Shown in pieces: positions 55,332 to 63,732 of a stretch of 64,000 nucleotides of DNA. This DNA is from Stutzerimonas stutzeri. GTDB lineage: Bacteria > Pseudomonadota > Gammaproteobacteria > Pseudomonadales > Pseudomonadaceae. How positions within the stretch are numbered: the first letter of the stretch is position 1; each line of letters begins with the position of its first letter. The notes beneath the pieces were generated by a model. The model had not been told where the DNA came from. It did no database searches and saw only the letters and a list, made by a program, of their open reading frames with translations. A program made the position numbers and the translations under genes. The stretch lies in assembly GCF_024448715.1 (NCBI RefSeq), contig NZ_JAMOHZ010000005.1, forward strand, positions 410,512 to 474,511. Reading direction: 5' to 3'.

Positions 55332-55757
55332 ATGAAAATTACCCCTTACCTCACCTTCGACGGCCAGGCACGCGACGCCTTTACGCTCTACCAGAAAGTG
55401 CTGGGCGGCACGCTGGAAATGATCACCTTCGCCCAGGCACCGGAGGCTGAGCATTTCCCAGCCGAACACCGAGAGCGAATCATGCATGTTTGCCTGAATC
55501 TGGGCGATTATCAGTTGATGGCATCTGACACCATGCCTGGCGACCCAGCCTGTGGCGGCGGCGCATACGAAGGCGTCAAGGGTTGTTCCATTTCGCTGCA
55601 TCCTGCCAGCGTGGCCGAGGGTGAACGCGTGTTCGGCGGGCTGGCCGAAGGCGGACAGATCGTGATGCCGTTGGAGAAAACCTTCTGGGCTGAGCGCTTC
55701 GGCATGCTGACAGACCGCTTCGGGGTGTCCTGGATGGTCAATTGCGAACAGCCTTAG
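55332..55757 (+). CDS. PhnB-like VOC family protein
   Basis: A 141-residue glyoxalase-fold (VOC) protein of the PhnB/YjdN group. Starts MKITPYLTFDGQARDAFTLY and has GGTLEMITFAQAPEAEHFP, MHVCLNLGDYQLMASD and the C-terminal GMLTDRFGVSWMVN typical of the group. Metal ligands of true glyoxalases are not complete. It probably forms an operon with the YciI gene. Confidence 0.9.
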   Translation: MKITPYLTFDGQARDAFTLYQKVLGGTLEMITFAQAPEAEHFPAEHRERIMHVCLNLGDYQLMASDTMPGDPACGGGAYEGVKGCSISLHPASVAEGERVFGGLAEGGQIVMPLEKTFWAERFGMLTDRFGVSWMVNCEQP

Positions 55758-55797
55758 CCACTTGGACAAGTGATTGTCGTCGAGGTATAGCGGGCGA

Positions 55798-55970
55798 TCA
55801 GCGGGCCCGTCGATGCATGGCGAGCAGAGCCAGGACCAGCCCCGGCGCGATAAAGCCGGGCGCCATCCAGAGAAAGGTCTTCGCCTCGGAGGCAAGGCCG
55901 ATCGCCATGCAGGCGACGCCAGTGGTCAGCACGGCAATGGCGGAATACAGATAGGCGATTGGCGGCGCAT
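55798..55970 (-). pseudogene. Small membrane protein gene with a broken frame
   Basis: A strong start (GGAG, 6 bases, ATG at 55970) opens a frame that stops after 14 codons, while another frame through the same DNA encodes a convincing two-helix membrane protein (AIAVLTTGVACMAIGLASEA, then FLWMAPGFIAPGLVLALLAM and a basic tail) ending at 55798. The second frame has no ATG near its beginning. A one-base change between 55935 and 55970 would join them. Alternatively translation starts at GTG 55932, giving 44 residues without a ribosome site. Confidence 0.4.
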
Positions 55971-56046
55971 AAGCGACTCCGTGGAGGTTAGGGAAATGCT
56001 ATAGCCGAGGCGGTCGTCATGGCGATTGGCAGCAGCGGATGCGCTG

Positions 56047-56791
56047 TCAATCGCTGACATTCATGGAATCGAGCAAGGCGCGCATATCCTGCCAATGCGA
56101 GCCCTCCCAGTAGATCCGAGCGCAGCAGTCACAGGTCAGAAAGCGCTCATGGCGTTCTTGCACTCGTGGCGGCAAGCGCTCAAACACGGTCTGTTTGTCG
56201 ACTGCACGCAGGGGCGCGTTGCAGCTCATGCACAGACTGAAGGGCCGCGCGTGGGCTGTGAGATCCAACCGGTCGTACAATTCTTTCAGCTGTATCGCCG
56301 GCTTGAGGGCATACACGTAGCAGCCGTGCGCCACCACTCGGTGCATGAGCAGTGCACGATCACGGGTCAGCAGCACGCGACCTTCGCGGTTTGCCAGCTC
56401 GACCATCGCCGCGTCTTCATAGCCGTTGTCATAGAGTGTGTCGAACCCGGCCAGGCGCAGCAGCCGTGCCAAACCACCCAGGTGAGCATCGGCGACGAAG
56501 CGTGGTCGACCGTTCGGCAGCGGCTGCACGGGGCGCCAGACTGCTGATGTCCAGGCGCTCGAACTTGGGATACACGACGATCCGATCACCGTTCTCGATC
56601 GACCGGTGGAACCCGGCCGGCTGACCGTTGATCAGCACCAACGCCACCTCGGTGTGCGGCACGCCGAGAGCCTCGATCATGTGCTTGGTGGTCGCGGCAC
56701 GCGCGCATGAACAGCTGAACGCCTGCCCGCGGCGCTCGGCGGGCAGAAATTCGTTGAGCCTGGCATAGAAGCGAAAGGTGGCGGTGGTCAT
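56047..56791 (-). pseudogene. Mut7-C ubiquitin/RNase protein gene, frameshifted
   Basis: Two frames together encode a normal-size (about 248 residue) Mut7-C protein. The N-terminal ubiquitin-like domain reads from ATG 56791 (MTTATFRFYARLNEFLPAER) to FERLDIS; the RNase part resumes in another frame at AVWRPVQPLPNGRPRFVADA and runs to 56047, with PIN-like acids in RFVADAHLGG and LLTRDRALL and a zinc ribbon (CMSCN, CDCCARIYW). At 56542-56546 the sequence looks like AGCGCA reduced to AGCA, a 2-bp deletion. Either the gene is inactive, the assembly has an error, or ribosomes shift frame. Confidence 0.75.
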
Positions 56792-56864
56792 GCTTGTTTG
56801 GCAACGCCAGCCGCGATTGTCTCCGTACGAAGCGCGGGCGTCGCGCCCCCGAAAGTGGCTGCGG

Positions 56865-57647
56865 TCAGATCAACTTATAGCCGATGGCCGCCAGCATTAC
56901 CGCAAGGCACGGGCGCAAAACGGTTTCGGGTACTCGGCCAGACAGGTTGCTGCCCAGATAGATGCCCGGCAACGAACCCACCAGAAGGTAAGCCAGGATC
57001 GTCCAATCCATATTGCCCATGCTGGCGTGCCCAAGACCTGCGACCAGCGTCAGCGGCACGGCATGGGCGATCTCCGTTCCCACCAGGCGACGCGTGGCCA
57101 GCAGCGGATAGAGAAAGAACAGTGCCACGGTGCCCAAGGCGCCGGCGCCGATCGAGGTCAGTGTCACTACTGCGCCGAGCACTATCCCAACCACCACCGT
57201 CAGCACATTCAGGCCGCGCGGTGACAACCGCGGGGTCGGGCCGGACAGGCGGGACGCGAATGCCAGCAATTGTTTCTTGAACAGTACCGCCAGCGCAGTG
57301 AGCACCAATACGATGCCCAAGGACTGTTTGATGATCGCGTTGAGCGCGTCCTGATCGGCATGTAGCCCTTTCAATATCCAGAGCATGAGCGCCGCCGCAG
57401 GTACGCTGCCCAGCGCGAGCCAGCCAGTGATGCCCCAGTCGATGTTGCGGTTTTTCTGGTGAACCCAGACGCCGCCTGCTTTGGTGATAGCCGCGTAGAG
57501 CAGGTCGGTGCCCACCGCCGCCGCTGGGTTAACGCCGAACCACAATAGAATGGGCGTCATCAACGAGCCGCCGCCGACACCTGTCATGCCAACGATAAAT
57601 CCAACTAACAGGCCGGCTACTACGAAACCAAAAACACCGAATTCCAT
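56865..57647 (-). CDS. TSUP family permease (TauE/SafE-like)
   Basis: A 260-residue membrane protein with 8 hydrophobic helices in two related halves: GFIVGMTGVGGGSLMTPILL near the N-terminus and AVVTLTSIGAGALGTVALFF in the second half. The family exports or imports small sulfur- or carbon-containing anions such as sulfite. No sulfur genes are adjacent, so substrate is unknown. Confidence 0.92.
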   Translation of the reverse strand: MEFGVFGFVVAGLLVGFIVGMTGVGGGSLMTPILLWFGVNPAAAVGTDLLYAAITKAGGVWVHQKNRNIDWGITGWLALGSVPAAALMLWILKGLHADQDALNAIIKQSLGIVLVLTALAVLFKKQLLAFASRLSGPTPRLSPRGLNVLTVVVGIVLGAVVTLTSIGAGALGTVALFFLYPLLATRRLVGTEIAHAVPLTLVAGLGHASMGNMDWTILAYLLVGSLPGIYLGSNLSGRVPETVLRPCLAVMLAAIGYKLI

Positions 57648-57856
57648 CGTTCATTCTCAAAAGGGGCCCAGCGGGGCCGTGTCGATGGCGGCCAGCATAA
57701 CGGGGTCCGTTAGCAATCCTTAATATAAGTTCGTGCTTTCTTAGTAGCTAAAAAGCATATGCCGACGTACTGCGGCGATACGTGAAGAATGAAGCGCTTA
57801 TCTACAACGATCCGATTCGACATACTCGACGGCACGAAGAACGATGGAGCCTGCAC

Positions 57857-58816
57857 GTGGATCTGCTATTTCTCGGCACCTCATCCGGCACGCCCACCAA
57901 GGCCCGCAATGTCAGCGGCCTGGCACTGCTCGAAGACAGCGGCAAGGGCTGGTACCTGATCGATTGCGGCGAAGGCACACAGCATCAGCTGCTGCGCACA
58001 TCACTGACGCTGCACGGGCTACGGGCGATATTCATCACCCATGTGCACGGCGACCATTGCTTCGGGCTGCCTGGCCTGCTCGCCAGTGCGGGCATGGCAC
58101 GCCGGAAGGAACCACTCGACATCATCGCACCGACCGCTATTGAAGGCTGGGTGCGCGCCACTCTTGAGATGAGCCAGACCTGGCTCCCCTACGAATTGCA
58201 CTTCCATTCCACCGAAACGCTCAAGGAATGGCGCAATCCACAGGTACGCGTCGAGGCCACCGCCCTCTCCCATCGCGTGCCGAGCTGGGGTTATAGCTTC
58301 ACCGAAGCCCGCCCTGATCCACGCCTGGACATCGACAAACTCGACCGCGACGGGATTCCCCGCGGCCCGCTCTGGGGCCGATTGGCTCGCGGTTTCGATG
58401 TCGAACATGATGACTGCACGCTACGCAGCGAGGACTACCAATTGTTCTCGCGCGCACCGCGGCGCATCGTTATCAGCGGCGACAATGACCGCCCCGAGCT
58501 GCTCCGTGAAGCCTGCCAGAACGCCCAGCTCCTGGTTCACGAAGCGACCTACACCCAAACCATCGCCGAAGCTGGCAAGGCCGACTTCGGCCATAGCACC
58601 GCTGCGCAGGTAGCGACCTTCGCGCAGGCAGTCGGGGTTCCCAACCTGGTGCTCACACACTTCAGCGCGCGGTATCAGAGCGATCCAGATCGAGGTTTGT
58701 CGATCGAGGATATCCGGACGGAGGCGGCGAGGTTCTATGAAGGAACGCTGTTTTTGGCGGAGGACTTCCTCCGGTTGAGCGTGGGGAGAGATGGCGAGGT
58801 AAAGCTTGGTTCCTGA
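57857..58816 (+). CDS. rnz: Ribonuclease Z
   Basis: Metallo-beta-lactamase-fold endonuclease that trims tRNA 3' ends, cutting after the discriminator base in tRNAs lacking CCA. The 319-residue protein starts at GTG 57857 (DLLFLGTSSGTPT), with GGAG at ideal 7-base spacing; the longer upstream frame is not conserved. The metal motif HVHGDH is at H62-H67, nearly as in E. coli (H64-H69). LSHRVPSWGYSF, SGDNDRP and LTHFSARY are further family signatures. Confidence 0.95.
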   Translation: MDLLFLGTSSGTPTKARNVSGLALLEDSGKGWYLIDCGEGTQHQLLRTSLTLHGLRAIFITHVHGDHCFGLPGLLASAGMARRKEPLDIIAPTAIEGWVRATLEMSQTWLPYELHFHSTETLKEWRNPQVRVEATALSHRVPSWGYSFTEARPDPRLDIDKLDRDGIPRGPLWGRLARGFDVEHDDCTLRSEDYQLFSRAPRRIVISGDNDRPELLREACQNAQLLVHEATYTQTIAEAGKADFGHSTAAQVATFAQAVGVPNLVLTHFSARYQSDPDRGLSIEDIRTEAARFYEGTLFLAEDFLRLSVGRDGEVKLGS

Positions 58817-58970
58817 CTCGCGCCTATCGTGCGCAACGCGACCACCGGCGGTCGCGTCACCATTGTGGGTTCCATTGCGGCGCTGATCACCGGCGCTCTG
58901 CTTACCGGTCTAGCCTCAAGCCGCAAGCTGACGCCAACTAAGCGTCACTGCATAGGCATGCAGCGCGGCG

Positions 58971-60599
58971 TCATGCCAGTTTGAAGCGTGTGACCAGCCC
59001 GTTCAGGTCAACCGCCAGTCGCGCAAGTTCCTGGCTGGCAGTACTGGTCTGGTGGGCACCGGCCGACGTCTGCATGGCCAAGTCGCGGATGTTCACCAAG
59101 TTTCGGTCGACTTCGCGGGCAACCTGAGCTTGTTCCTCCGACGCACTTGCAATGACCAGGTTGCGCTCGGTGATCTGGCTGAAGGCTTCTGTAATCTGCT
59201 GCAGCGCTTCGCCAGCGGCGCGCGCGATAGTCAGGGTTTCCTGAGCACGCCGGTTGCTGATCTGCATGGACGACATGGCTTGGTCGGTGCCCTGTTGGGT
59301 GCCGACGATCATCTGCTCGATCTCTTGGGTAGATTGCTGGGTCCGGTGCGCCAGCGCCCGAACTTCATCGGCCACTACGGCGAATCCGCGACCGGCTTCA
59401 CCCGCCCGCGCCGCTTCAATGGCGGCATTGAGCGCCAGCAGGTTCGTTTGATCGGCAATGGCGCGGATCACGTCGAGCACCGAGCTGATGCCACGCACCC
59501 GCTCGGCCAACTGAGTAACCTGCTCAACGGTTTCGCCGGCGCTGTTTGCCACGTCATTAATAGAGGTGATGGTCTGGTCGACTTGCTGACGCCCGTGCCC
59601 TGCCGTGCGGTCGGCGTCGCGTGAAGCCTCGGACGTCGCGGTGGCATTTCCAGCCACTTCGTCCACCGCCGCGGTCATCTCATTCACGGCCGTCGCGGCC
59701 TGCTCGATTTCCTGATTCTGCTGCAAAAGCACTTTGGTTGAATTCTCGGTCACTGCGTTGAGCTCTTCAGCGGCCGAGGCGAGCTGCATCGACGAATCGA
59801 CGATGCGCTGGATAGTGCCTTTGAGGCTTTGCTGCATGCCATGCAGTGCACCGAGCAGACGGGCCGGTTCATCATCACCGTTGACCTGGATTGGATAAGT
59901 GAGGTCACCTTGGGCAACCGCCTCGGCCGCCTTCACAGCCTCGCTCAGCGGCGCAACGATGCTGCGCGTGAACAGGTACGCCAGCAGAATGGTCAGTGCA
60001 ACGGCTACGCCCATCGACGCAAACACACCAATGTTGGAGTGTTCGTATTGGGATTGAGACAGCGCAGCGAACGCTTCGGCATTGGCATTGTTGATCTTCA
60101 CCAACGTCTTGAGCTGCGCGCCCAGTTTGATAGAGAGCTCTGTGTATTCACCGCCTAACAGTGACCGCACGCTTTCGACATCGCCAGAGCCGGAGACTTC
60201 GACCAGCCGCTTGTGGATGCCGATGTAGTCTTGCAGGGCCTGCTCGAAGAGATTGAACTGAGACTTCTCGGCATCGGTGACAACGAGTTTGGAATACGCC
60301 TTTACCAACGTGTCGAGCTCCGCTACCAGCTCATCGCCGCGGGCGATGGTGCTGCGCAACTGCTCGGCCTCGCGATCGACCAGAATGCGGAAGGAAATGA
60401 TCCGCAGACGTAGCATGGCTTCGCTGATCGAACCTAGCGACACGAAGCTGGGCAGCGTGTTGTCCATGACCTCGACCGTAGTCGCGCGGATGCTTTTCAT
60501 CTGGCTCTGGGCGAATAGCCCAAGAATGATTACGAGCAATGCCACTGCAGAAAAGCCGAGCACAGCGCGAGGGCCGACCTTCAGGCGTCTTATCAACAT
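58971..60599 (-). CDS. Methyl-accepting chemotaxis protein with four-helix-bundle sensor
   Basis: A 542-residue chemoreceptor. Membrane helix 1 at about 12-33, a helical periplasmic domain of about 155 residues (4HB_MCP type), helix 2 at about 190-212, HAMP at about 213-265, then the signalling domain with hairpin [18 protein letters not shown] and flanking methylation helices. The C-terminus ends [11 protein letters not shown], common in Pseudomonas receptors; no CheR-binding pentapeptide. Ligand unknown. Confidence 0.93.
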   Translation of the reverse strand: MLIRRLKVGPRAVLGFSAVALLVIILGLFAQSQMKSIRATTVEVMDNTLPSFVSLGSISEAMLRLRIISFRILVDREAEQLRSTIARGDELVAELDTLVKAYSKLVVTDAEKSQFNLFEQALQDYIGIHKRLVEVSGSGDVESVRSLLGGEYTELSIKLGAQLKTLVKINNANAEAFAALSQSQYEHSNIGVFASMGVAVALTILLAYLFTRSIVAPLSEAVKAAEAVAQGDLTYPIQVNGDDEPARLLGALHGMQQSLKGTIQRIVDSSMQLASAAEELNAVTENSTKVLLQQNQEIEQAATAVNEMTAAVDEVAGNATATSEASRDADRTAGHGRQQVDQTITSINDVANSAGETVEQVTQLAERVRGISSVLDVIRAIADQTNLLALNAAIEAARAGEAGRGFAVVADEVRALAHRTQQSTQEIEQMIVGTQQGTDQAMSSMQISNRRAQETLTIARAAGEALQQITEAFSQITERNLVIASASEEQAQVAREVDRNLVNIRDLAMQTSAGAHQTSTASQELARLAVDLNGLVTRFKLA

Positions 60600-60875
60600 G
60601 GGAAACCCTCTTTTTGTCTGGATCAGCCCAACGGCACCTGCCGACTTGGGAGTAACGCTATCGGCATCGAGCGCCTATCCATTACAAATAATCGGCCAAT
60701 CGGTGTTCGTATTATCCGAAGGTGCCATTCCGTTTAATCGAAGCCAGAGCCGAGAGGGCCGAGATCCGGGCCATTCCGCGGTTTGATGGGAAGGATCGCA
60801 TCTGAGGCTGAGCATCATGACGATGCCTTACAGGCTCAGCGATCTCGTACGCGGTGCAGTAAATTGCCTCCCACC

Positions 60876-61448
60876 CTAGCGCGTCTGTTTCGCACGTTGC
60901 CCCAGCGCCGTATGCAGCACGCTGCGACTCGCGTCGAGCACCTCACGCTGGGTCTCTTCGCTGGCCAGCATGCGGGCTACGACCAATGCGCCAACGCATT
61001 GCGCAATCAGCGCCCAGGCCAATTGGCCATCCCCCAGGGCGCTTGCCCAGGCCTGTTGCAACGTAGACAGCCAGTGCTCGGCCTCCTCCCGCACTTGAAT
61101 ATCAGCACGGGCAATCTCCGCGCCGAGCGCCGGGATCGCGCAGCCAGCCTCCGGGTTATGCAGATGGGCCAGGCTCAGGTAGCTGTCCAGACAGCGCTCT
61201 AGCGTCTGCCGGGTCAAGCCGCCTTCGCGGGCAAGGATTGTGCTTTGCGACAGCTCGCGACGCACCACTTCGGTGAATAGGTCGTTCTTGGAGGGGAAGT
61301 GGCTGTAGAAAGCGCCCCCGGTCAGACCGATGGCTTTCATCAGACCATCGACGCCTGTGGTAGCGAAGCCGCCGCGCTTGGCAATGGCACCGCTGCTTTC
61401 GACCAGACGCTGTCGGGTCTCTTGCTTGTGGCTGGAGGAATAACGCAT
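60876..61448 (-). CDS. TetR/AcrR family repressor of the SDR operon
   Basis: A 190-residue regulator. The HTH lies at about 28-47 (FATTGVDGLMKAIGLTGGAF followed by YSHFPSKNDLF). The start at 61448 (MRYSSSHKQETRQRLVE) gives the family N-terminus; the 16 codons upstream run into the operator and are rejected. Divergent from the SDR gene with two matching palindromic sites between them, so it most likely represses that operon and itself. Inducer unknown. Confidence 0.9.
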   Translation of the reverse strand: MRYSSSHKQETRQRLVESSGAIAKRGGFATTGVDGLMKAIGLTGGAFYSHFPSKNDLFTEVVRRELSQSTILAREGGLTRQTLERCLDSYLSLAHLHNPEAGCAIPALGAEIARADIQVREEAEHWLSTLQQAWASALGDGQLAWALIAQCVGALVVARMLASEETQREVLDASRSVLHTALGQRAKQTR

Positions 61449-61495
61449 GCAGCACAACCTCGTGAGTGTCGCTTGACGATGAGTCGAGCGTAACA

Positions 61496-61523
61496 TAACG
61501 TTCGTTTACCTAACGATCGTTTA
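61496..61523. promoter_or_regulatory. Tandem operator-like sites for TetR regulator
   Basis: AACGTTCGTTTA (61497-61508) and AACGATCGTTTA (61512-61523) are near-identical direct repeats 15 bp apart, and each is itself close to palindromic (AACGATCGTT is perfect). They lie between the divergent TetR and SDR genes, just upstream of the SDR ribosome site region. Confidence 0.7.
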
Positions 61524-61539
61524 GCAAGAGAGCGAGCCC

Positions 61540-62271
61540 ATGGATAACAACAATCGCGTCGCCCTGGTTATCGGTGCCGGAGATTCAACCGGTGGTGCCA
61601 TTGCGCGGCGTTTTGCCCGTGAGGGATACATCGCCTGCGTCACCCGACGCAGCGCCGACAAGCTGCAACCGCTGGTCGATCAGATAATCGCCGAGGGCGG
61701 TCGCGCTCACGGCTTCGCCTCCGATGCACGCAAGGAAGACGATGTCGCCCAGTTGATCGAGACCATCGAGCGCGATATCGGCGCGATCGAGGTGATGGTG
61801 TTCAACATCGGTGCGAACGTGCCTTGCAGCATCCTCGAAGAGACCGCCCGCAAGTATTTCAAGATTTGGGAAATGGCCTGCTTCGCCGGCTTTCTCACTA
61901 GCCAGGCGGTGGCCAAGCGAATGGTCGCGCGCGGGCGCGGCACCATCCTTTTTACCGGCGCCACGGCCGGGCTTCGCGGCTCCGCCGGTTTCGCCGCGTT
62001 CGCAGGCGCCAAGCACGGCATTCGCGCGTTGGCGCAGAGCATGGCGCGCGAATTGGGCCCGATGAACATTCACGTCGCCCACGTGGTGGTCGATGGCGCC
62101 ATCGATACCGACTTCATCCGCGACAGCTTCCCCGAACGCTACGCACTAAAGGATCAGGACGGCATCCTCAACCCCGAGCACATCGCCGACAACTATTGGC
62201 ATCTGCACAGCCAGCCACGCGATGCCTGGACTTTCGAACTCGACCTGCGCCCCTGGATCGAGCGCTGGTAA
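61540..62271 (+). CDS. SDR family protein lacking canonical catalytic residues
   Basis: A 243-residue Rossmann-fold short-chain dehydrogenase relative. The nucleotide loop GAGDSTGGAIARRFAREGY is longer than the usual TGxxxGxG. In the catalytic region FTGATAGLRGSAGFAAFAGA the Tyr of YxxxK is Phe (F154, with K158 kept) and the Ser position 13 residues before it is Ala (A141). The Asn helix (VMVFNIGANVP) is kept. It is therefore unlikely to be a standard ketoreductase. First gene of an operon with a DsbA-like isomerase, under a TetR-type operator. Confidence 0.85.
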   Translation: MDNNNRVALVIGAGDSTGGAIARRFAREGYIACVTRRSADKLQPLVDQIIAEGGRAHGFASDARKEDDVAQLIETIERDIGAIEVMVFNIGANVPCSILEETARKYFKIWEMACFAGFLTSQAVAKRMVARGRGTILFTGATAGLRGSAGFAAFAGAKHGIRALAQSMARELGPMNIHVAHVVVDGAIDTDFIRDSFPERYALKDQDGILNPEHIADNYWHLHSQPRDAWTFELDLRPWIERW

Positions 62272-62297
62272 GCCACCCATCAATGGAGAAATGAACA

Positions 62298-62894
62298 ATG
62301 AACAAGACCGTGGAGTTCTTCTTCGATCTCGGCAGCCCGGCGACCTATCTCGCCTGGACCCAGTTGCCAGCGTTATGCGAGCGCACCGGGGCCCAATTGC
62401 ACTATCGCCCGATGCTGCTCGGCGGCGTGTTCCAGGCCACCGGCAATACCTCCCCAGCGACCGTCCCGGCGAAAGGCCGCTACATGCTCGCCGACCTGCA
62501 GCGCCACGCCCGTCGCTACGGCGTGCCCTTCGTCTTCAACCAGCACTTCCCGATCAATACGTTGAGTCTGATGCGCGGAGCCATGGGCTACCTGGCGATA
62601 CAGCCAGACGCTTTCCCTCGCTACCTCGACGCCATGTTCCGCGCGCTATGGATTGAAAACCGCAACCTGGCGGACCCGGCCGTCATTGCCGAAGTACTAC
62701 AGCAGGCCGGCCTGAATCCTGAGCAGTTCGAAGCGATGCTGCAGAACGGGGAGATCAAGACGATGCTCAAGGCAAACACGGACGAAGCCGTGCAACGCGG
62801 CGTGTTTGGCGCACCGAGCTTCTTTGTCGACGGTGAATTGTTCTTTGGTCAGGATCGCCTGGAGTTTGTGCGTGCGGCGCTGGGCGAAGCGTGA
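62298..62894 (+). CDS. 2-hydroxychromene-2-carboxylate isomerase family (DsbA-like GST)
   Basis: A 198-residue kappa-class GST-like protein of the HCCA isomerase family. FFFDLGSPATYLAW has S13 in the place that activates the glutathione thiol; the cis-Pro motif is FGAPSFFVDGELFFGQDRL. Family members isomerise aromatic-ring breakdown products using glutathione, but no aromatic pathway is nearby. It follows the SDR gene by 26 bp in one operon. Confidence 0.9.
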   Translation: MNKTVEFFFDLGSPATYLAWTQLPALCERTGAQLHYRPMLLGGVFQATGNTSPATVPAKGRYMLADLQRHARRYGVPFVFNQHFPINTLSLMRGAMGYLAIQPDAFPRYLDAMFRALWIENRNLADPAVIAEVLQQAGLNPEQFEAMLQNGEIKTMLKANTDEAVQRGVFGAPSFFVDGELFFGQDRLEFVRAALGEA

Positions 62895-62966
62895 CCGCCT
62901 AGCGAGCGCACGCCGAGCCATCGGTATATGCAGCAGGATGCTACAGAGCTCCGATACAAGGAGCTA

Positions 62967-63707
62967 TCAGGTCCCAGTGATGCCCGAGCCACCAACGGTT
63001 GTGCGTCCCGGCGCGGCAAGCGCTCCGTGCGCCAATCGCTGCACAGCCAGCCAGGCCAGATCGCTCGCCCAGTCGTTGGGTTGCGAAGGAGCCCCAGACG
63101 CTTCGTCGTGGGGTAATAAAGCGTCGAGCAGGCGTAGCAACTGGCGTACCGCGGCGTGGGTGTGCTGGTCATCGGAATCGGTATAGGTGCTCAGAGCCCG
63201 CACGAACAGCCCCTCATAATCACGCTCATAGCAAAGGATCTCGGCCTGCCGCGGCGCCGGAAGGTGGCGTCGCTCCACCGCCGCAAGGAAGAACCAGCAC
63301 GGATGGGCGCTCCGGAATGCCAAGTGATTGCGAACCAGGGCTTCGAGCGCTCCATCGCGCGGCGCGCGATGCAGGCTGGAACGGGCGCTCTCAAGCAAAG
63401 CGTCGTAGCCATCCTCGATGAGCTCCTGAAGCAGACTGTCTTTGCTGTCGAAGTGGGCGTACAGCGAGCCTGGATGCAAACCAACCTCGGCCGCCAACTG
63501 GCGCAGACTGAGACGGTGAAAGCCGCGTTCGGCGAACAACCGCTCGGCTGCCTGCTTGAGCTGGTCGCGCGGCTCAGCCGCGGTCGATTTGTTGATCGGC
63601 TGGATCTGACGCGGGTGTACACAGAGCTTGCCGCCAAAGCTCGTGCGTCGCGCATCGAGCACATCGGCCTCGAGCCCTGCGAGATCAAGATAGGACCGTG
63701 CGGACAT
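62967..63707 (-). CDS. TetR/AcrR family regulator with N-terminal extension
   Basis: A 246-residue regulator; the HTH domain starts only near residue 45 (PRDQLKQAAERLFAERGFHR, then LSLRQLAAEVGLHPGSLYAH), so there is an unusual N-terminal tail of about 43 residues. The start at 63707 has an excellent GGAGGAA site, which supports the long form. The C-terminal half matches the WHG-type TetR ligand domain. It lies 25 bp downstream of an MFS gene on the same strand. Confidence 0.87.
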   Translation of the reverse strand: MSARSYLDLAGLEADVLDARRTSFGGKLCVHPRQIQPINKSTAAEPRDQLKQAAERLFAERGFHRLSLRQLAAEVGLHPGSLYAHFDSKDSLLQELIEDGYDALLESARSSLHRAPRDGALEALVRNHLAFRSAHPCWFFLAAVERRHLPAPRQAEILCYERDYEGLFVRALSTYTDSDDQHTHAAVRQLLRLLDALLPHDEASGAPSQPNDWASDLAWLAVQRLAHGALAAPGRTTVGGSGITGT

Positions 63708-63732
63708 GCTTCCTCCGTGGGACGAGTTGGGC

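Noticed and set aside
58829..58984. 51-codon GTG-started frame with a hydrophobic segment after rnz
   Set aside because: No ribosome site, overlaps the end of the convergent chemoreceptor gene, and no recognisable sequence; a small GC hairpin at 58838-58855 lies in it.
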